Positions 16,787 to 25,625 of a stretch of DNA of 64,000 nucleotides are shown piece after piece. The notes below the pieces were generated by a model. The model did not search any database. It saw only the letters and a list, made by a program, of their open reading frames with translations, and was not told where the DNA came from. Numbering within the stretch: the first letter of the stretch is position 1; each line of letters opens with the position of its first letter. The position numbers were made by a program, and so were the translations under genes. The DNA comes from Stenotrophomonas sp. UBA2629 (lineage in GTDB: Bacteria; Pseudomonadota; Gammaproteobacteria; Xanthomonadales; Xanthomonadaceae), in contig DEOB01000010.1 in the NCBI GenBank assembly GCA_002359895.1, positions 809,476 to 873,475 of the forward strand, written 5' to 3'.

Positions 16787-18043
16787 TCAGCCGAGCAGCG
16801 TGCGCACCTTCTTCAGTGCGGCCATGAACGACTCGATCTCCTCGTGCGTGTTGTAGAACGCGAGCGAGGCGCGGCACGTGGCAGTGACGCCGAAGTACTG
16901 CAGCAGCGGGTGCGCGCAGTGTTGGCCCGAGCGCACGGCAACGCCTTGCAGGTCGAGCAGGGTGGCCAGGTCGTGCGAATGCGCGCCTTCCACCAGGAAC
17001 GACACCACTGCTGCTTTGTTCGGCGCGGTGCCGAAGATGCGCACGCCTTCCACGCGCTGCAGTTCTTCGGTGAAGTGGGCCAGCAGTTCCTGTTCGCGCG
17101 TGGCGATATGCTCGCGGCCCAGCGCTTCCAGGTAGTCCACCGCCACACCCAGGCCGACAAAGCCGGAGATGTTGGGCGTGCCGGCTTCAAATTTGTGCGG
17201 GGCATCGTTGAATACGGTGCCGTCGAAGCTGACTTCCTTGATCATCTCGCCGCCACCAATGAACGGCGGCATGTCCTGCAGCAGTTCACGACGTGCCCAC
17301 AGCGCGCCGGTGCCGGTCGGGCCACACATCTTGTGGCCGGTGATGACATAGAAGTCGCAGCCGATGGCGCTCACATCCACATTCAGATGCGGTGCCGCCT
17401 GCGAGCCGTCAATGACGGTGACGATGCCGCGCTTGCGAGCTTCGCGGCAGATATCACGCACCGGGTTGATGGTGCCCAGCACGTTGGAGACGTGGGTGAG
17501 CGCCAGCAGTTTCACCTCAGGCGTCATGGCGGCATGCAATGCATCCATGTCCAGGCTGCCGTCGGGCTTGATCTCGGCCACGCGGATGCTGGCGCCGGTG
17601 CGCTGGGCAACCAACTGCCACGGCACGATGTTGGCGTGGTGCTCCATGCGCGAGACCAGGATCACATCGCCGGCTTTCAGGCGCGGCAGCGCCCACGAAT
17701 AGGCCACCAGGTTGATCGCAAACGTGGTGCCGCTGCACAGCACCAGCTCGTCACCGCGCACGTTGAGAAACCGCGCCAGCTTGGCGCGCGCGCCTTCGTA
17801 GGCTTCGGTGGCCTCGGTGCCCAGCGCATGCACCGCACGGCTCACATTAGCGTTGTAGCGGCGGTAGAACTCGTCCATCGCGCCGATCACCGGCAGCGGC
17901 TTCTGCGAGGTGTTGGCGTTGTCGAAATACACCAGCGGCTTGCCGTTGACTTCACGCATCAACAGCGGGAAATCCGCACGCACGCGTTCCCAGTCGGGAG
18001 CATCGGTTGGGGCTTGGATCGGGCGCGGGGAGCTGAGATTCAT
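16787..18043 (-). CDS. sufS: Cysteine desulfurase SufS
   Basis: PLP-dependent class V aminotransferase-fold enzyme of 418 residues that provides persulfide sulfur to the SufBCD scaffold. The PLP lysine is K238 in ITGHKMCGPTG, and the catalytic cysteine is C390 in TATCRASLAFYNT, the SufS-type position. HHANIVPW and DGSQAAPH are PLP-site motifs. Its ATG overlaps the sufD stop (ATGA). No sufE or sufU partner gene is seen next to it. Confidence 0.96.
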   Translation of the reverse strand: MNLSSPRPIQAPTDAPDWERVRADFPLLMREVNGKPLVYFDNANTSQKPLPVIGAMDEFYRRYNANVSRAVHALGTEATEAYEGARAKLARFLNVRGDELVLCSGTTFAINLVAYSWALPRLKAGDVILVSRMEHHANIVPWQLVAQRTGASIRVAEIKPDGSLDMDALHAAMTPEVKLLALTHVSNVLGTINPVRDICREARKRGIVTVIDGSQAAPHLNVDVSAIGCDFYVITGHKMCGPTGTGALWARRELLQDMPPFIGGGEMIKEVSFDGTVFNDAPHKFEAGTPNISGFVGLGVAVDYLEALGREHIATREQELLAHFTEELQRVEGVRIFGTAPNKAAVVSFLVEGAHSHDLATLLDLQGVAVRSGQHCAHPLLQYFGVTATCRASLAFYNTHEEIESFMAALKKVRTLLG

Positions 18044-19302
18044 GCCATGCCTGCCTGCTGCAATGCCTGGTCCAGGTGGCGGGCCAGCTTCTCGGTGAGG
18101 ATGCCTTCCACCGCCGACAGCGGTTCATGGCAGAACGCGGCGCTGAGCATGGCGCGCGCCTGCTCGGCCGGCACGCCACGCGAGCGCAGGTAGAACAGCG
18201 CATTGGCGTCCAACTGGCCCACGGTGGCACCGTGCGCGGCTTTGACCTCGTCGGCGTCGATCACCAGCGTCGGCTGGGTGTCGATTTCCGCATCGGCCGA
18301 CAACAGCAGGTTCTTGTTGGACAGGTTGGCGTCGGTGCCATCGGCGCCTTCGCGGATGTTGATGCCGCCGTGGAACACCACGCGGCTGCGGTTGGCCGCA
18401 ACGCCACGCCATACCAGCTCGGCATTGGTGTCGCGGGCAATGTGTTCGATGCCCAAGCGGGTGTCGATATGGCGGCGGCCGGTGCCCAACAGCACACCGT
18501 TGGCGATGAGCTTGGCGTTGTCGCCTTCCAGGCGCACATTCAACTCGTGACGGCTGAGTGCCGCGCCCAGTTCCAGATCAATGCGGCGGTACTGTGCGTC
18601 GCGCGCCAACACCGCGTCGGTACGCAGCAGATGCGTGGCGCGGGCGCTGTCGGCCTGCACGCGGGCGTGCGAAAGCACCGCGTCCTGCGCAACGTGGACG
18701 TGCACCAGCGTGTTGTCCAAATGCGCGCTGTCGCCTGCCTGCAGGTGGTGTTCCACCAGGCCCAGCGTGGCGCCACGGCGCAGTTCGATGAAATGACGGT
18801 GATGCCAGGCGCGGTCGGCTTCATCCGGCGCGCTGACAAACACCAGATGCAACGGCGTGGTGCTGTGGATGCCGGCGTCCACCTGTACCAGCACGCCTTC
18901 ATCGGCAAGTGCGGCGTTGAGTTGGGCGAACACTTCTTCATCGCGGTTGAAGCGGCGGCCGAGGAAGCGCAGGGTGTCGGGCTCCTGGGCTTTGGTCGCG
19001 GACAGCGTGCGCACCTGCACGCCGGCATCCACGCCGGTCAAGTCGCTATGCGCGTCGCTCGGGCGGCCGTTGACGAACACCAGGCGCGGTGCCGGAATAT
19101 CGGCCAGCACGCCAGCGTCGATGGACGGCGCCTGCAGTGGCGCGGCAGTGAAGCTGCGGCGTTCGAGCTGGCGCAGCGAGGTGTACTTCCACGCTTCATT
19201 GCGCGCGGCGGGCAGGCCGGTTTTCAGCGCGGCTTCGAGCAGTTCAGCGCGCTCGTTGCTGCCGCAGAAACCAGCGGCCAGTGAGTCGAGCAGGGCACTC
19301 AT
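18040..19302 (-). CDS. sufD: Fe-S cluster assembly protein SufD
   Basis: A 420-residue beta-helix protein of the SufB/SufD family; N-terminal WKYTSLRQLERR is typical, as is the C-terminal GATVGQLDANALFYLRSRGV with HGA and the SRGV-E motif. It forms the SufBC2D complex with SufC and SufB on which clusters are built. Start and stop overlap the neighbours: TAATG with sufC and ATGA with sufS, indicating translational coupling. Confidence 0.95.
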   Translation of the reverse strand: MSALLDSLAAGFCGSNERAELLEAALKTGLPAARNEAWKYTSLRQLERRSFTAAPLQAPSIDAGVLADIPAPRLVFVNGRPSDAHSDLTGVDAGVQVRTLSATKAQEPDTLRFLGRRFNRDEEVFAQLNAALADEGVLVQVDAGIHSTTPLHLVFVSAPDEADRAWHHRHFIELRRGATLGLVEHHLQAGDSAHLDNTLVHVHVAQDAVLSHARVQADSARATHLLRTDAVLARDAQYRRIDLELGAALSRHELNVRLEGDNAKLIANGVLLGTGRRHIDTRLGIEHIARDTNAELVWRGVAANRSRVVFHGGINIREGADGTDANLSNKNLLLSADAEIDTQPTLVIDADEVKAAHGATVGQLDANALFYLRSRGVPAEQARAMLSAAFCHEPLSAVEGILTEKLARHLDQALQQAGMA

Positions 19303-20066
19303 TACTTGGCTGCCTCGCGGACCACGCGGTCCTTCAGGAAATCGTAGCCGTGCGCTTCCAGTTCCAGCGCCAGCTCCGGGCCGCCGCTCTTGACGATGCG
19401 GCCTTCGGACAGCACATGCACCACGTCCGGCTTGATGTAGTCCAGCAGGCGCTGGTAATGGGTGATGACCAGGAACGAACGGTCCGGCGAACGCAGTGCG
19501 TTGACGCCGTCGGCCACGCTCTTGAGGGCGTCGATGTCCAGGCCCGAATCGGTTTCATCCAGGATGGCCAGCTTGGGCTCCAGCACGGCCAGCTGGAAAA
19601 TCTCGTTGCGCTTCTTCTCGCCACCGGAGAAGCCTTCGTTGACGCCACGGTGCAGCAGCTCGTCCTTCAGGTGCAGCACGGCCAGTTTCTGCCGGACCAG
19701 CTTGAGGAACTGCATAGAGTCCAGTTCTTCCTCGCCGCGCGCCTTGCGCTGTGCGTTGAGTGCGGCGCGCAGGAAGTAGGTGTTGTTGACGCCGGGGATT
19801 TCCACCGGGTACTGGAACGCCAGGAACAGGCCGGCAGCGGCGCGGTCTTCCGGCGCCAGTTCCAGCAGGTCGGCACCCTCGAACTGCACGCGGCCTTCGG
19901 TGACGTCATAGCCTTCGCGGCCAGAGAGCACATTGCCCAGTGTGGATTTGCCGGCGCCGTTGGGGCCCATGATGGCGTGCACTTCACCGGGCTTCACGTC
20001 CAGCGACAGGCCCTTGAGGATTTCCTTGTCGCCGATGCTTGCGTGGAGGTTTTCGATCTTCAGCAT
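19302..20066 (-). CDS. sufC: Fe-S cluster assembly ATPase SufC
   Basis: A 254-residue ABC-type ATPase without membrane domains. Walker A GPNGAGKST is at residues 34-42, the signature reads FSGGEKKRNEI, and Walker B is LAILDETDSGLD followed by the H-loop in VITHYQRLL. It powers conformational change of the SufBCD scaffold. It overlaps sufD by one base (TAATG) and follows the LprI-like gene by 36 bases. Confidence 0.96.
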   Translation of the reverse strand: MLKIENLHASIGDKEILKGLSLDVKPGEVHAIMGPNGAGKSTLGNVLSGREGYDVTEGRVQFEGADLLELAPEDRAAAGLFLAFQYPVEIPGVNNTYFLRAALNAQRKARGEEELDSMQFLKLVRQKLAVLHLKDELLHRGVNEGFSGGEKKRNEIFQLAVLEPKLAILDETDSGLDIDALKSVADGVNALRSPDRSFLVITHYQRLLDYIKPDVVHVLSEGRIVKSGGPELALELEAHGYDFLKDRVVREAAK

Positions 20067-20102
20067 GAGGGTGCGGTCTTCAATAAGTAATGGGCGGGGC
20101 GA

Positions 20103-20510
20103 TCAGAGATCGCCTTCGGCGCGGTCGATGAACGTGGCGCGCAGCCAATGGATGCGCTGCCGGGTGAGTTCAGCCTTGGCGGCGGAATGCAGCATCGGGT
20201 ACATCGAGCCGTACAGCATGCGCGGGTCTTCGTTCTTGCCGACCGGGTAGCGGGCTTCCACATCGGCATCGCGCAGCGGTATCCACAAACGCTGGGCCGC
20301 GCGCAGTTTTTCGATGGCGACGGGTTGGCCCTGCAGTTGCTGCATCACCTGCCGGTACACGGTGTTGAGCTCGGCATCGGCGGCGGCGGCCTGCGCGGCC
20401 ACACATTCGTTGATATCCAGCTGGGTAACAGCGTTGTCGCAGTTGCGGTCTGGTGCGGCAGCGGCAGCGAACGGCAGCACGGCCAACAGGAGCAGTGACA
20501 GGCGGCTCAT
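20103..20510 (-). CDS. Exported LprI/DUF1311-like protein inside the suf operon
   Basis: A 135-residue exported protein: Sec signal MSRLSLLLLAVLPFAAAAA, then the LprI/DUF1311 motif NECVAAQAAAADAELNTVYR and LRAAQRLWIPLRDADVEA. Some family members inhibit lysozymes or lie in urease/stress loci; the general role is unknown. Its ATG overlaps the sufB stop by four bases (ATGA) and sufC follows after 36 bases, so it is translationally locked into the Fe-S assembly operon although its product is periplasmic. That placement is unexpected and unexplained. Confidence 0.85.
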   Translation of the reverse strand: MSRLSLLLLAVLPFAAAAAPDRNCDNAVTQLDINECVAAQAAAADAELNTVYRQVMQQLQGQPVAIEKLRAAQRLWIPLRDADVEARYPVGKNEDPRMLYGSMYPMLHSAAKAELTRQRIHWLRATFIDRAEGDL

Positions 20511-21982
20511 CCGACCGACCCTTCCAGCGACACTTCCAGCAGCTTCTTGGCTTCCACCGCGAATTCCATCGGCAGTTCCTTGAACACCTGCTTGCAGAAG
20601 CCGTCCACGATCATCGACACCGCGTTTTCCTGGTCGATGCCGCGCGAGCGGCAATAGAACATCTGGTCGTCGGAAATCTTGGAGGTGGTGGCTTCATGCT
20701 CGACGGTGGCGCTGGGGTTCTTCACCTCGATGTAGGGGAAGGTGTGGGCGCCACACTTCTTGCCGATCAGCAGCGAATCGCACTGGGTGTAGTTGCGCGC
20801 GCCATCGGCCCCGGCAGCCACTTTGACCAGCCCGCGATAGGTGTTCTGGCCACGGCCGGCACTGATGCCCTTGGAGATGATCTTGCTCTTGGTGCGCTTG
20901 CCGACGTGGACCATCTTGGTGCCGGTGTCGGCCTGCTGACGGTGGTGGGTGAGCGCAACCGAATGGAACTCGCCCACCGAGTCGTCGCCCAGCAGCACGC
21001 AGGACGGGTACTTCCAGGTAATGGCCGAGCCGGTTTCCACCTGGGTCCAGGTCACCTTGCTGCGCGCGCCACGGCATTCGGCACGCTTGGTGACGAAGTT
21101 GTAGATGCCGCCCACGCCGTTCTCATCGCCCGGGTACCAGTTCTGCACGGTCGAATACTTGATCTCGGCATCTTCCAGCGCCACCAGCTCGACCACCGCC
21201 GCATGCAGCTGGTTTTCATCGCGCATCGGCGCGGTGCAGCCTTCCAGGTAGGACACGTGGCCGCGGTCTTCGCAGATGATCAGCGTGCGCTCGAACTGGC
21301 CGGTGTTGTTGGCGTTGATGCGGAAGTAGGTGCTCAGTTCCATCGGGCAGCGCACGCCGGCCGGGATGAACACGAAGCTGCCGTCGGAGAACACCGCCGA
21401 GTTGAGCGCGGCGAAATAGTTGTCGCCCACCGGCACCACGGTGCCCAGGTATTTGCGCACCAGCTCCGGGTATTCGCGGATGGCTTCGGAGATGGAGCAG
21501 AAAATCACGCCCTTCTCGGCCAGTTCCTTGCGGAACGTGGTGCCCACCGAAACCGAGTCGAACACCGCATCCACCGCCACGCCGGCGAGCTTTGCGCGCT
21601 CATGCAGCGGCACGCCCAGCTTGTCGTAGGTGTCCAGCAGCTCCTTGGGCACCTCGTCCAGCGACTTGTACTTCGGGCCCTTGGGCGCGGAGTAGTAGCT
21701 CAGCGCCTGCAGATCGATCGGGCCGATCTGCAGCTTGGCCCAGTCCGGTTGGCGCATGGTCAGGAAATGGCGGTAGGCGTCCAGGCGCCACTGCGTCATC
21801 CATTCCGGCTCTTCTTTCTTGGCCGACAGGGCGCGGATGACATCCTCGTCCAAGCCGGGCGCGAACGAATCGGCCTCGATATCGGTGACGAAGCCGGCAT
21901 CGTACTTGCGACCCAGCTGTTCGTGGATCTCGCGGTTCGGGGTGTCGGCGATGCCGACTTCTTCAATGGTTTCGGTGGCCAT
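20507..21982 (-). CDS. sufB: Fe-S cluster assembly scaffold SufB
   Basis: A 491-residue core scaffold of the SUF system. Recognisable blocks include REIHEQLGRKYDAGFVTDIE at the N-terminus, EYPELVRKYLGTVVPVGDNY, IPAGVRCPMELSTYFRIN, SVQNWYPGDENGVGGIYNFVTKR with conserved Cys (AECRGARS), and HEATTSKISDDQMFYCRSRG. The start at MATETIEEVG lies 17 bases after the regulator gene. It is the first structural gene of the operon. Confidence 0.96.
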   Translation of the reverse strand: MATETIEEVGIADTPNREIHEQLGRKYDAGFVTDIEADSFAPGLDEDVIRALSAKKEEPEWMTQWRLDAYRHFLTMRQPDWAKLQIGPIDLQALSYYSAPKGPKYKSLDEVPKELLDTYDKLGVPLHERAKLAGVAVDAVFDSVSVGTTFRKELAEKGVIFCSISEAIREYPELVRKYLGTVVPVGDNYFAALNSAVFSDGSFVFIPAGVRCPMELSTYFRINANNTGQFERTLIICEDRGHVSYLEGCTAPMRDENQLHAAVVELVALEDAEIKYSTVQNWYPGDENGVGGIYNFVTKRAECRGARSKVTWTQVETGSAITWKYPSCVLLGDDSVGEFHSVALTHHRQQADTGTKMVHVGKRTKSKIISKGISAGRGQNTYRGLVKVAAGADGARNYTQCDSLLIGKKCGAHTFPYIEVKNPSATVEHEATTSKISDDQMFYCRSRGIDQENAVSMIVDGFCKQVFKELPMEFAVEAKKLLEVSLEGSVG

Positions 21983-21999
21983 GGGGCTGCCTACGAGGT

Positions 22000-22446
22000 T
22001 CAGGAGACGACATCGACGCTGATGCGTCGACGGTCGGCAAGCGGTAAGGGGTGCAGCATCTGGGCGAGGGTGACGGCGCGCAGAGCGTCGCTGACCACGT
22101 CGTTGATCAGCCGCCAGTTCGAGCGCACGCCGCACTGGCTGGCAATGCCGCAATGGCTCTGGTCCTGGCTGCATTCGGTGATCGCCAGCGGGCCTTCCAT
22201 TGCCTCGACAATCTCGATCAGGGTGATTTCACTGGCCGCACGGGTCAGGCGGTAGCCGCCGCGTACGCCACGCAGGCCTTCCACCAGCCCGGCCTGGGCC
22301 AAGGGTTTGAGCAGCTTGCTGACGGTGGGCGGTTCCAACCCTGCTGCTTCAGCCAGCTCGGTCGCGCTCAATACCTCATCCGGCCGCGCGGCGAGCACGG
22401 TCATGACAACGGTTGCGTAATCGGTGAGCTTGGTGACGCGGAGCAT
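22000..22446 (-). CDS. Rrf2-family regulator of the suf operon
   Basis: A 148-residue Rrf2/IscR-type winged-helix regulator. The HTH begins MLRVTKLTDYATVVM and continues LSATELAEAAGLEPPTVSKLLK with GLRGVRGGYRL as the wing. Three cysteines (CSQDQSHCGIASQC, roughly residues 92-106) are spaced for binding an Fe-S cluster, so it probably senses cluster status. It heads sufBCDS, 17 bases before sufB, and matches the SUF-specific regulator found in Xanthomonadaceae. Autoregulation is expected. The ATG was placed at MLRVTKL, the conserved Rrf2 start. Confidence 0.92.
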   Translation of the reverse strand: MLRVTKLTDYATVVMTVLAARPDEVLSATELAEAAGLEPPTVSKLLKPLAQAGLVEGLRGVRGGYRLTRAASEITLIEIVEAMEGPLAITECSQDQSHCGIASQCGVRSNWRLINDVVSDALRAVTLAQMLHPLPLADRRRISVDVVS

Positions 22447-22670
22447 TTTGGGCAGGGGGTAATCAATGCGGACCAAAATTGTACGCTTTGATGGCGTCCG
22501 GTCCAACCTTTGCTGTTCAGGCGGGGCTAGGTTTGGCGGTGCGACCGCTGTGCGGATGCGGTTTTTCCATCGTCACGCACGCGTTATTGGGTGCTTCGGC
22601 CTGTTGCCGCTTGGGTTGTGCGCGGTCATGGGCGAGAATCACCGCCTCTCATCAGATTCCGGCCAGATAC

Positions 22671-23138
22671 ATGCCCAAGAAGATCCAGGCGCGCAAATCC
22701 TCCATCCACGGCAACGGCGTGTTTTCGCTGGCGGCCATCAAGAAGGGCGAGCGCGTCATCGAGTACAAGGGCAAGCGCCGGAGCCACGAGGAAGTGGACG
22801 CCGATGACACCGGTGATGTGGAAAGTGGCCATACCTTTTTGTTCACCCTCAACGACGAGTACGTCATTGACGCCAACCACAAGGGTAACGATGCGCGCTG
22901 GATCAACCACAGCTGCGACCCGAACTGCGAGGCGATGATCGAGGAAATGGAAGGCGATGACCGCACCGCCGACAAGGTGTTCATCGAAGCGGTGCGCGAC
23001 ATCAAGCCGGGCGAGGAGCTGACCTACAACTACGGCATCACCCTGGCCGAGCGCCACACCGCGCGTCTGAAGAAGATCTGGGAATGCCGTTGTGGCTCGC
23101 CCAAGTGCACCGGCACCATGCTGCAGCCCAAGCGCTGA
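22671..23138 (+). CDS. SET-domain protein (putative lysine methyltransferase)
   Basis: A compact 155-residue SET protein. SAM- and substrate-site motifs are complete: GNGVFSLAAIKKGERVIEY (residues 14-32), RWINHSCDPNCEA (77-88), GEELTYNYG (114-122), and a post-SET zinc motif WECRCGSPKC (C139, C141, C146). SET proteins methylate protein lysines; bacterial members are less studied, but a chlamydial one methylates histone-like proteins. It diverges from the suf regulator across a 224-base gap and is followed by a bidirectional-looking terminator. An HU protein with a lysine-rich H1-like tail is encoded 1.3 kb away. Targets are unknown. Confidence 0.9.
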   Translation: MPKKIQARKSSIHGNGVFSLAAIKKGERVIEYKGKRRSHEEVDADDTGDVESGHTFLFTLNDEYVIDANHKGNDARWINHSCDPNCEAMIEEMEGDDRTADKVFIEAVRDIKPGEELTYNYGITLAERHTARLKKIWECRCGSPKCTGTMLQPKR

Positions 23139-23193
23139 CACGCGGTTGCTGCCGGTGTGGTGTGCATCGCCACGCCGCGTCTGCCGGAACACG

Positions 23194-23219
23194 AAAAAGG
23201 CCGCGAAAGCGGCCTTTTT
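23194..23219. terminator. Bidirectional intrinsic terminator
   Basis: AAAAAGGCCGC-GAAA-GCGGCCTTTTT has A and T tracts on both sides of a perfect GC stem and sits between the convergent SET and DUF1439 genes, so it can serve both strands. Confidence 0.9.
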
Positions 23220-23243
23220 CTTATCTGCACGGTGCAGGCTGGA

Positions 23244-23828
23244 TCAATTGCCCAGCAGCCCCTGCGGCAGCATGCTGCCCAGGTTCTGGTTGAACGTCAC
23301 CGCGATGCGGCCGTTTTCGATACCCACCGACTGCACCTGCAGCACACCCATGACTTTGGCGATGGCCGGATCGATCTTGTAGATCGGCTCGCGGCGCGCG
23401 TAGTCGGCCAGCCAGCTGTTGAGCAGGCTGCGGGTGCTGGAGTCGATCTCGCCACCGGCCATTGCCGGGCGGAAGTTGTCGACCGTGGGCTGGTCCAGAT
23501 GGAAGCCCTGCGTCTGCGGGTTGTAACGCAGGCCGCTGCTGATCTGCACGTTGCCGACCGGCATGGTCGAACCGCCGGCCGCCATGGCCAGGTCAAAGCC
23601 CAGATCCAGGCGGCTGCCCTGCGGCAGGCTCAGGTGCGGTTGGCTCACGGTGAGCGCCAGCAGGCCGCCCAAGGCCTTCTGCGTACGCGGGAAGCTGCCA
23701 TCCAGATATTGCTGCACATCGGCCGCACCCACCGTCAATTGCTTGCCCTGCACCTGCGGCGCGGCGTGGGCGGTGGTGGCCAGGGCCACATAGGCGATGG
23801 CGGGCAGAAGCAGGTGGCGCAGGTTCAT
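23244..23828 (-). CDS. Exported DUF1439 (YceB-like) protein
   Basis: A 194-residue protein with a Sec signal (MNLRHLLLPAIAYVALATTAHA) and a DUF1439-like domain: LTVGAADVQQYLDGSFPRTQ, SRLDLGFDLAMA, YNPQTQGFHLDQPTVDNF, and IDPAIAKVMGVLQVQSVGIENGRI. The E. coli relative YceB is a lipoprotein of unknown function; here no lipobox Cys is present, so it would be a soluble periplasmic form. Transcription ends at the shared terminator downstream. Confidence 0.75.
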   Translation of the reverse strand: MNLRHLLLPAIAYVALATTAHAAPQVQGKQLTVGAADVQQYLDGSFPRTQKALGGLLALTVSQPHLSLPQGSRLDLGFDLAMAAGGSTMPVGNVQISSGLRYNPQTQGFHLDQPTVDNFRPAMAGGEIDSSTRSLLNSWLADYARREPIYKIDPAIAKVMGVLQVQSVGIENGRIAVTFNQNLGSMLPQGLLGN

Positions 23829-23921
23829 TGGTGCGGCTCGCGGCAATCAAAGGTAGGGGCGAACGATAACCGGAATGCGTGAATGCTCAGTTAGCGGACA
23901 GGCGCGGCCACCACCGGCGGT

Positions 23922-24227
23922 TCACGCTTTGCCGCGCAGGCCGTCGAGTTTGTGCAGCAGCTGATCCAACTCCGGTTGCAGCGCGGCCAACGGGTTGTCG
24001 GCGCGCAGCGATGCTTCAGCCAAGCCGGTGAGCAGGCCGGTCACAACCACCAGGCTGGCGTCATCGTTGCAGGACAGGCGACGCAGCCGTTGCGCGGATT
24101 CCAGTTCGCGCATCCAACTGCTCTTGCTGCACTGCTCGAACTCGATGCTGCAGCGGTCACTGCACTGCTGGCCGTCAGTTTCGATGGGGGTAACGCTAAT
24201 GCGATAGCGATGCTTGCTGCTGGTCAT
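23922..24227 (-). CDS. DUF3861-like small protein
   Basis: A 101-residue cytoplasmic protein beginning MTSSKHRYRISVTPIETDG and ending in an alpha-helical LQPELDQLLHKLDGLRGK, the pattern of the DUF3861 family. Four cysteines lie in CSDRCSIEFEQC and LSCND. No function is known. It stands alone between the DUF1439 gene and the HU gene; an upstream GTG in the same frame would add 35 residues without family likeness and was not used. The 255-base gap before the HU gene holds only the HU terminator. Confidence 0.7.
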   Translation of the reverse strand: MTSSKHRYRISVTPIETDGQQCSDRCSIEFEQCSKSSWMRELESAQRLRRLSCNDDASLVVVTGLLTGLAEASLRADNPLAALQPELDQLLHKLDGLRGKA

Positions 24228-24426
24228 GGCGGCATCGAAGAGGTTGGGGAGGGCTGCCACGATAGGCCGGCCCCTGCGCTGGTACGAGGTGGTGAACCAA
24301 CACGCTGTGTTCCAGTGCGGCACGGGCGGCACGGGTGGAACGCTGAGGGCTAAGAGCGTAGCGCCGTCGCACGGCTTGTTGGGAACGCAGGCAGCGGGGG
24401 CAGTGTGTCAGACGTTATCGCAGCTC

Positions 24427-24456
24427 AAAAAAAACGGGACGGCAATGCCGTCCCGT
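24427..24456 (-). terminator. Intrinsic terminator of the HU gene
   Basis: Read on the minus strand, ACGGGACGGC-ATT-GCCGTCCCGT is followed by a run of eight T, 26 bases past the HU stop codon. A strong classical terminator. Confidence 0.92.
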
Positions 24457-24482
24457 CTGGTTCGCCGTAAGGGGCGCGCTGA

Positions 24483-24881
24483 TTAGAGCGCGGCGTCCTT
24501 GAGCTTCTTGAGCGGACGAACCTTCAGCTTGGTGGTGGCCGGCTTGGCGGCAAACCACTGCTCTTCCTTGGTGAACGGGTTGATGCCCTTGCGCTTGGGC
24601 TTGGCAGCAACGCTGACGGTGGTGATCTTCAGCAGGCCCGGCAGGGTGAAGCTGCCAGCACCCTTCTTGTTGATCGAAGCGGCCACGGCGCCTTCCAGAG
24701 CGGCGAACACGGCGCGCACGTCCTTGGCAGCAACGCTGGTGGCTTCGGCGATGTGTGCAACCAGACCCGACTTGGTAAGGGCTTCCTTGATCGGCTTCGG
24801 TGCTGCCGGCTTTGCGGCGGCCTTGGTGGCGACTTTCTTCACTGCCTTCTTCGGGGCAGCCTTTTTAGCGGTCTTTGCCAT
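24483..24881 (-). CDS. HU-family DNA-binding protein with histone-H1-like tail
   Basis: A 132-residue nucleoid protein. Residues 1-32 form a Lys/Ala/Pro-rich tail (MAKTAKKAAPKKAVKKVATK, then AAAKPAAPKP) like the C-terminal domain of histone H1; residues ~33-132 are an HU fold with LTKSGLVAHIAEATS, an alpha-helical dimer region, and the DNA-binding beta-arm with the intercalating NP at 101-102 (GINPFTKEEQW). An AGGAAA ribosome site precedes the chosen ATG. Such tailed HU proteins are typical of Xanthomonadaceae. The tail offers many lysines for modification; a SET-domain gene lies close by. Confidence 0.92.
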   Translation of the reverse strand: MAKTAKKAAPKKAVKKVATKAAAKPAAPKPIKEALTKSGLVAHIAEATSVAAKDVRAVFAALEGAVAASINKKGAGSFTLPGLLKITTVSVAAKPKRKGINPFTKEEQWFAAKPATTKLKVRPLKKLKDAAL

Positions 24882-25182
24882 GATTTCCTGTTCCATTGAA
24901 CGGTTGGTTGTTAGGTCATGCCGACCCCGTCGGCAAGCGAAATGTAGGGCATGAATTGCATGGCGCCAATAGGCAAGCGGCAAAAAACCCATAAAAATTG
25001 CTTCTGAGCACCTTATGGCCTCGCATGGATGGCGAAAGTTGCCTGAAAACAGCGCTTTTTTGCCTGCCGCTCAGCTGTGCCCCCGCTGCCGCTGTCGTCC
25101 CCGCGCCGACCACGCGCACCGCACAATGCGCTAACAGTTGGTGCTCTAGGCTGGGGCTGTGTCCACCAACAGGAGTTGCCTC
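24882..25182. other. Divergent promoter region between HU and osmC genes
   Basis: About 300 bases without a credible gene. It carries the HU ribosome site (AGGAAA), AT-rich stretches near 24980-25015 that probably contain the HU promoter, and the AGGAG ribosome site of osmC at 25171-25175. No operator was recognised. Confidence 0.6.
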
Positions 25183-25617
25183 ATGGGTATTTCGCGTCAC
25201 GCTACCGCGCATTGGGAAGGGGATCTGAAGTCCGGCCAGGGTCGCTTGAGTACGCCTCAAAGTGGCTTGATGGAGAACACGCGCTACGCCTTCAGCAGCC
25301 GCTTTGGCGATGAAAAGGGCACCAACCCGGAAGAACTGATCGCAGCTGCGCATGCAGGCTGCTTCACCATGGCGCTGTCGGCCAAGCTGAGCGAAGCCGG
25401 GTTTCCGCCGACCTCGCTGGACACCCGTGCCGATGTCGATCTGTCGATGGAAGGCGGGCCGCAGTTCTCACAGATCCGCTTGAAAGTAAAAGCCGTGGTG
25501 CCGGGCTTGGACGAGGCGAAGTTCCGCGCGCTGGCCGATGACGCCAAGCAGAACTGCCCGGTGTCCAAGGCACTCAGTGCCGTGCCGGTGAGCCTGGAAA
25601 CCGAGTTTTCCGGCTGA
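25183..25617 (+). CDS. OsmC-family peroxiredoxin
   Basis: A 144-residue thiol peroxidase of the OsmC/Ohr superfamily, detoxifying organic hydroperoxides in the cytoplasm. The two redox cysteines are C60 (AAHAGCFTMALS) and C125 (KQNCPVSKAL), with the partner Arg/Glu environment in NPEELIAAA. The sequence MGISRHATAHWEGDLKSG is the OsmC rather than Ohr start. AGGAG lies seven bases before the ATG. Regulation is not evident. Confidence 0.9.
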   Translation: MGISRHATAHWEGDLKSGQGRLSTPQSGLMENTRYAFSSRFGDEKGTNPEELIAAAHAGCFTMALSAKLSEAGFPPTSLDTRADVDLSMEGGPQFSQIRLKVKAVVPGLDEAKFRALADDAKQNCPVSKALSAVPVSLETEFSG

Positions 25618-25625
25618 TCCACACG

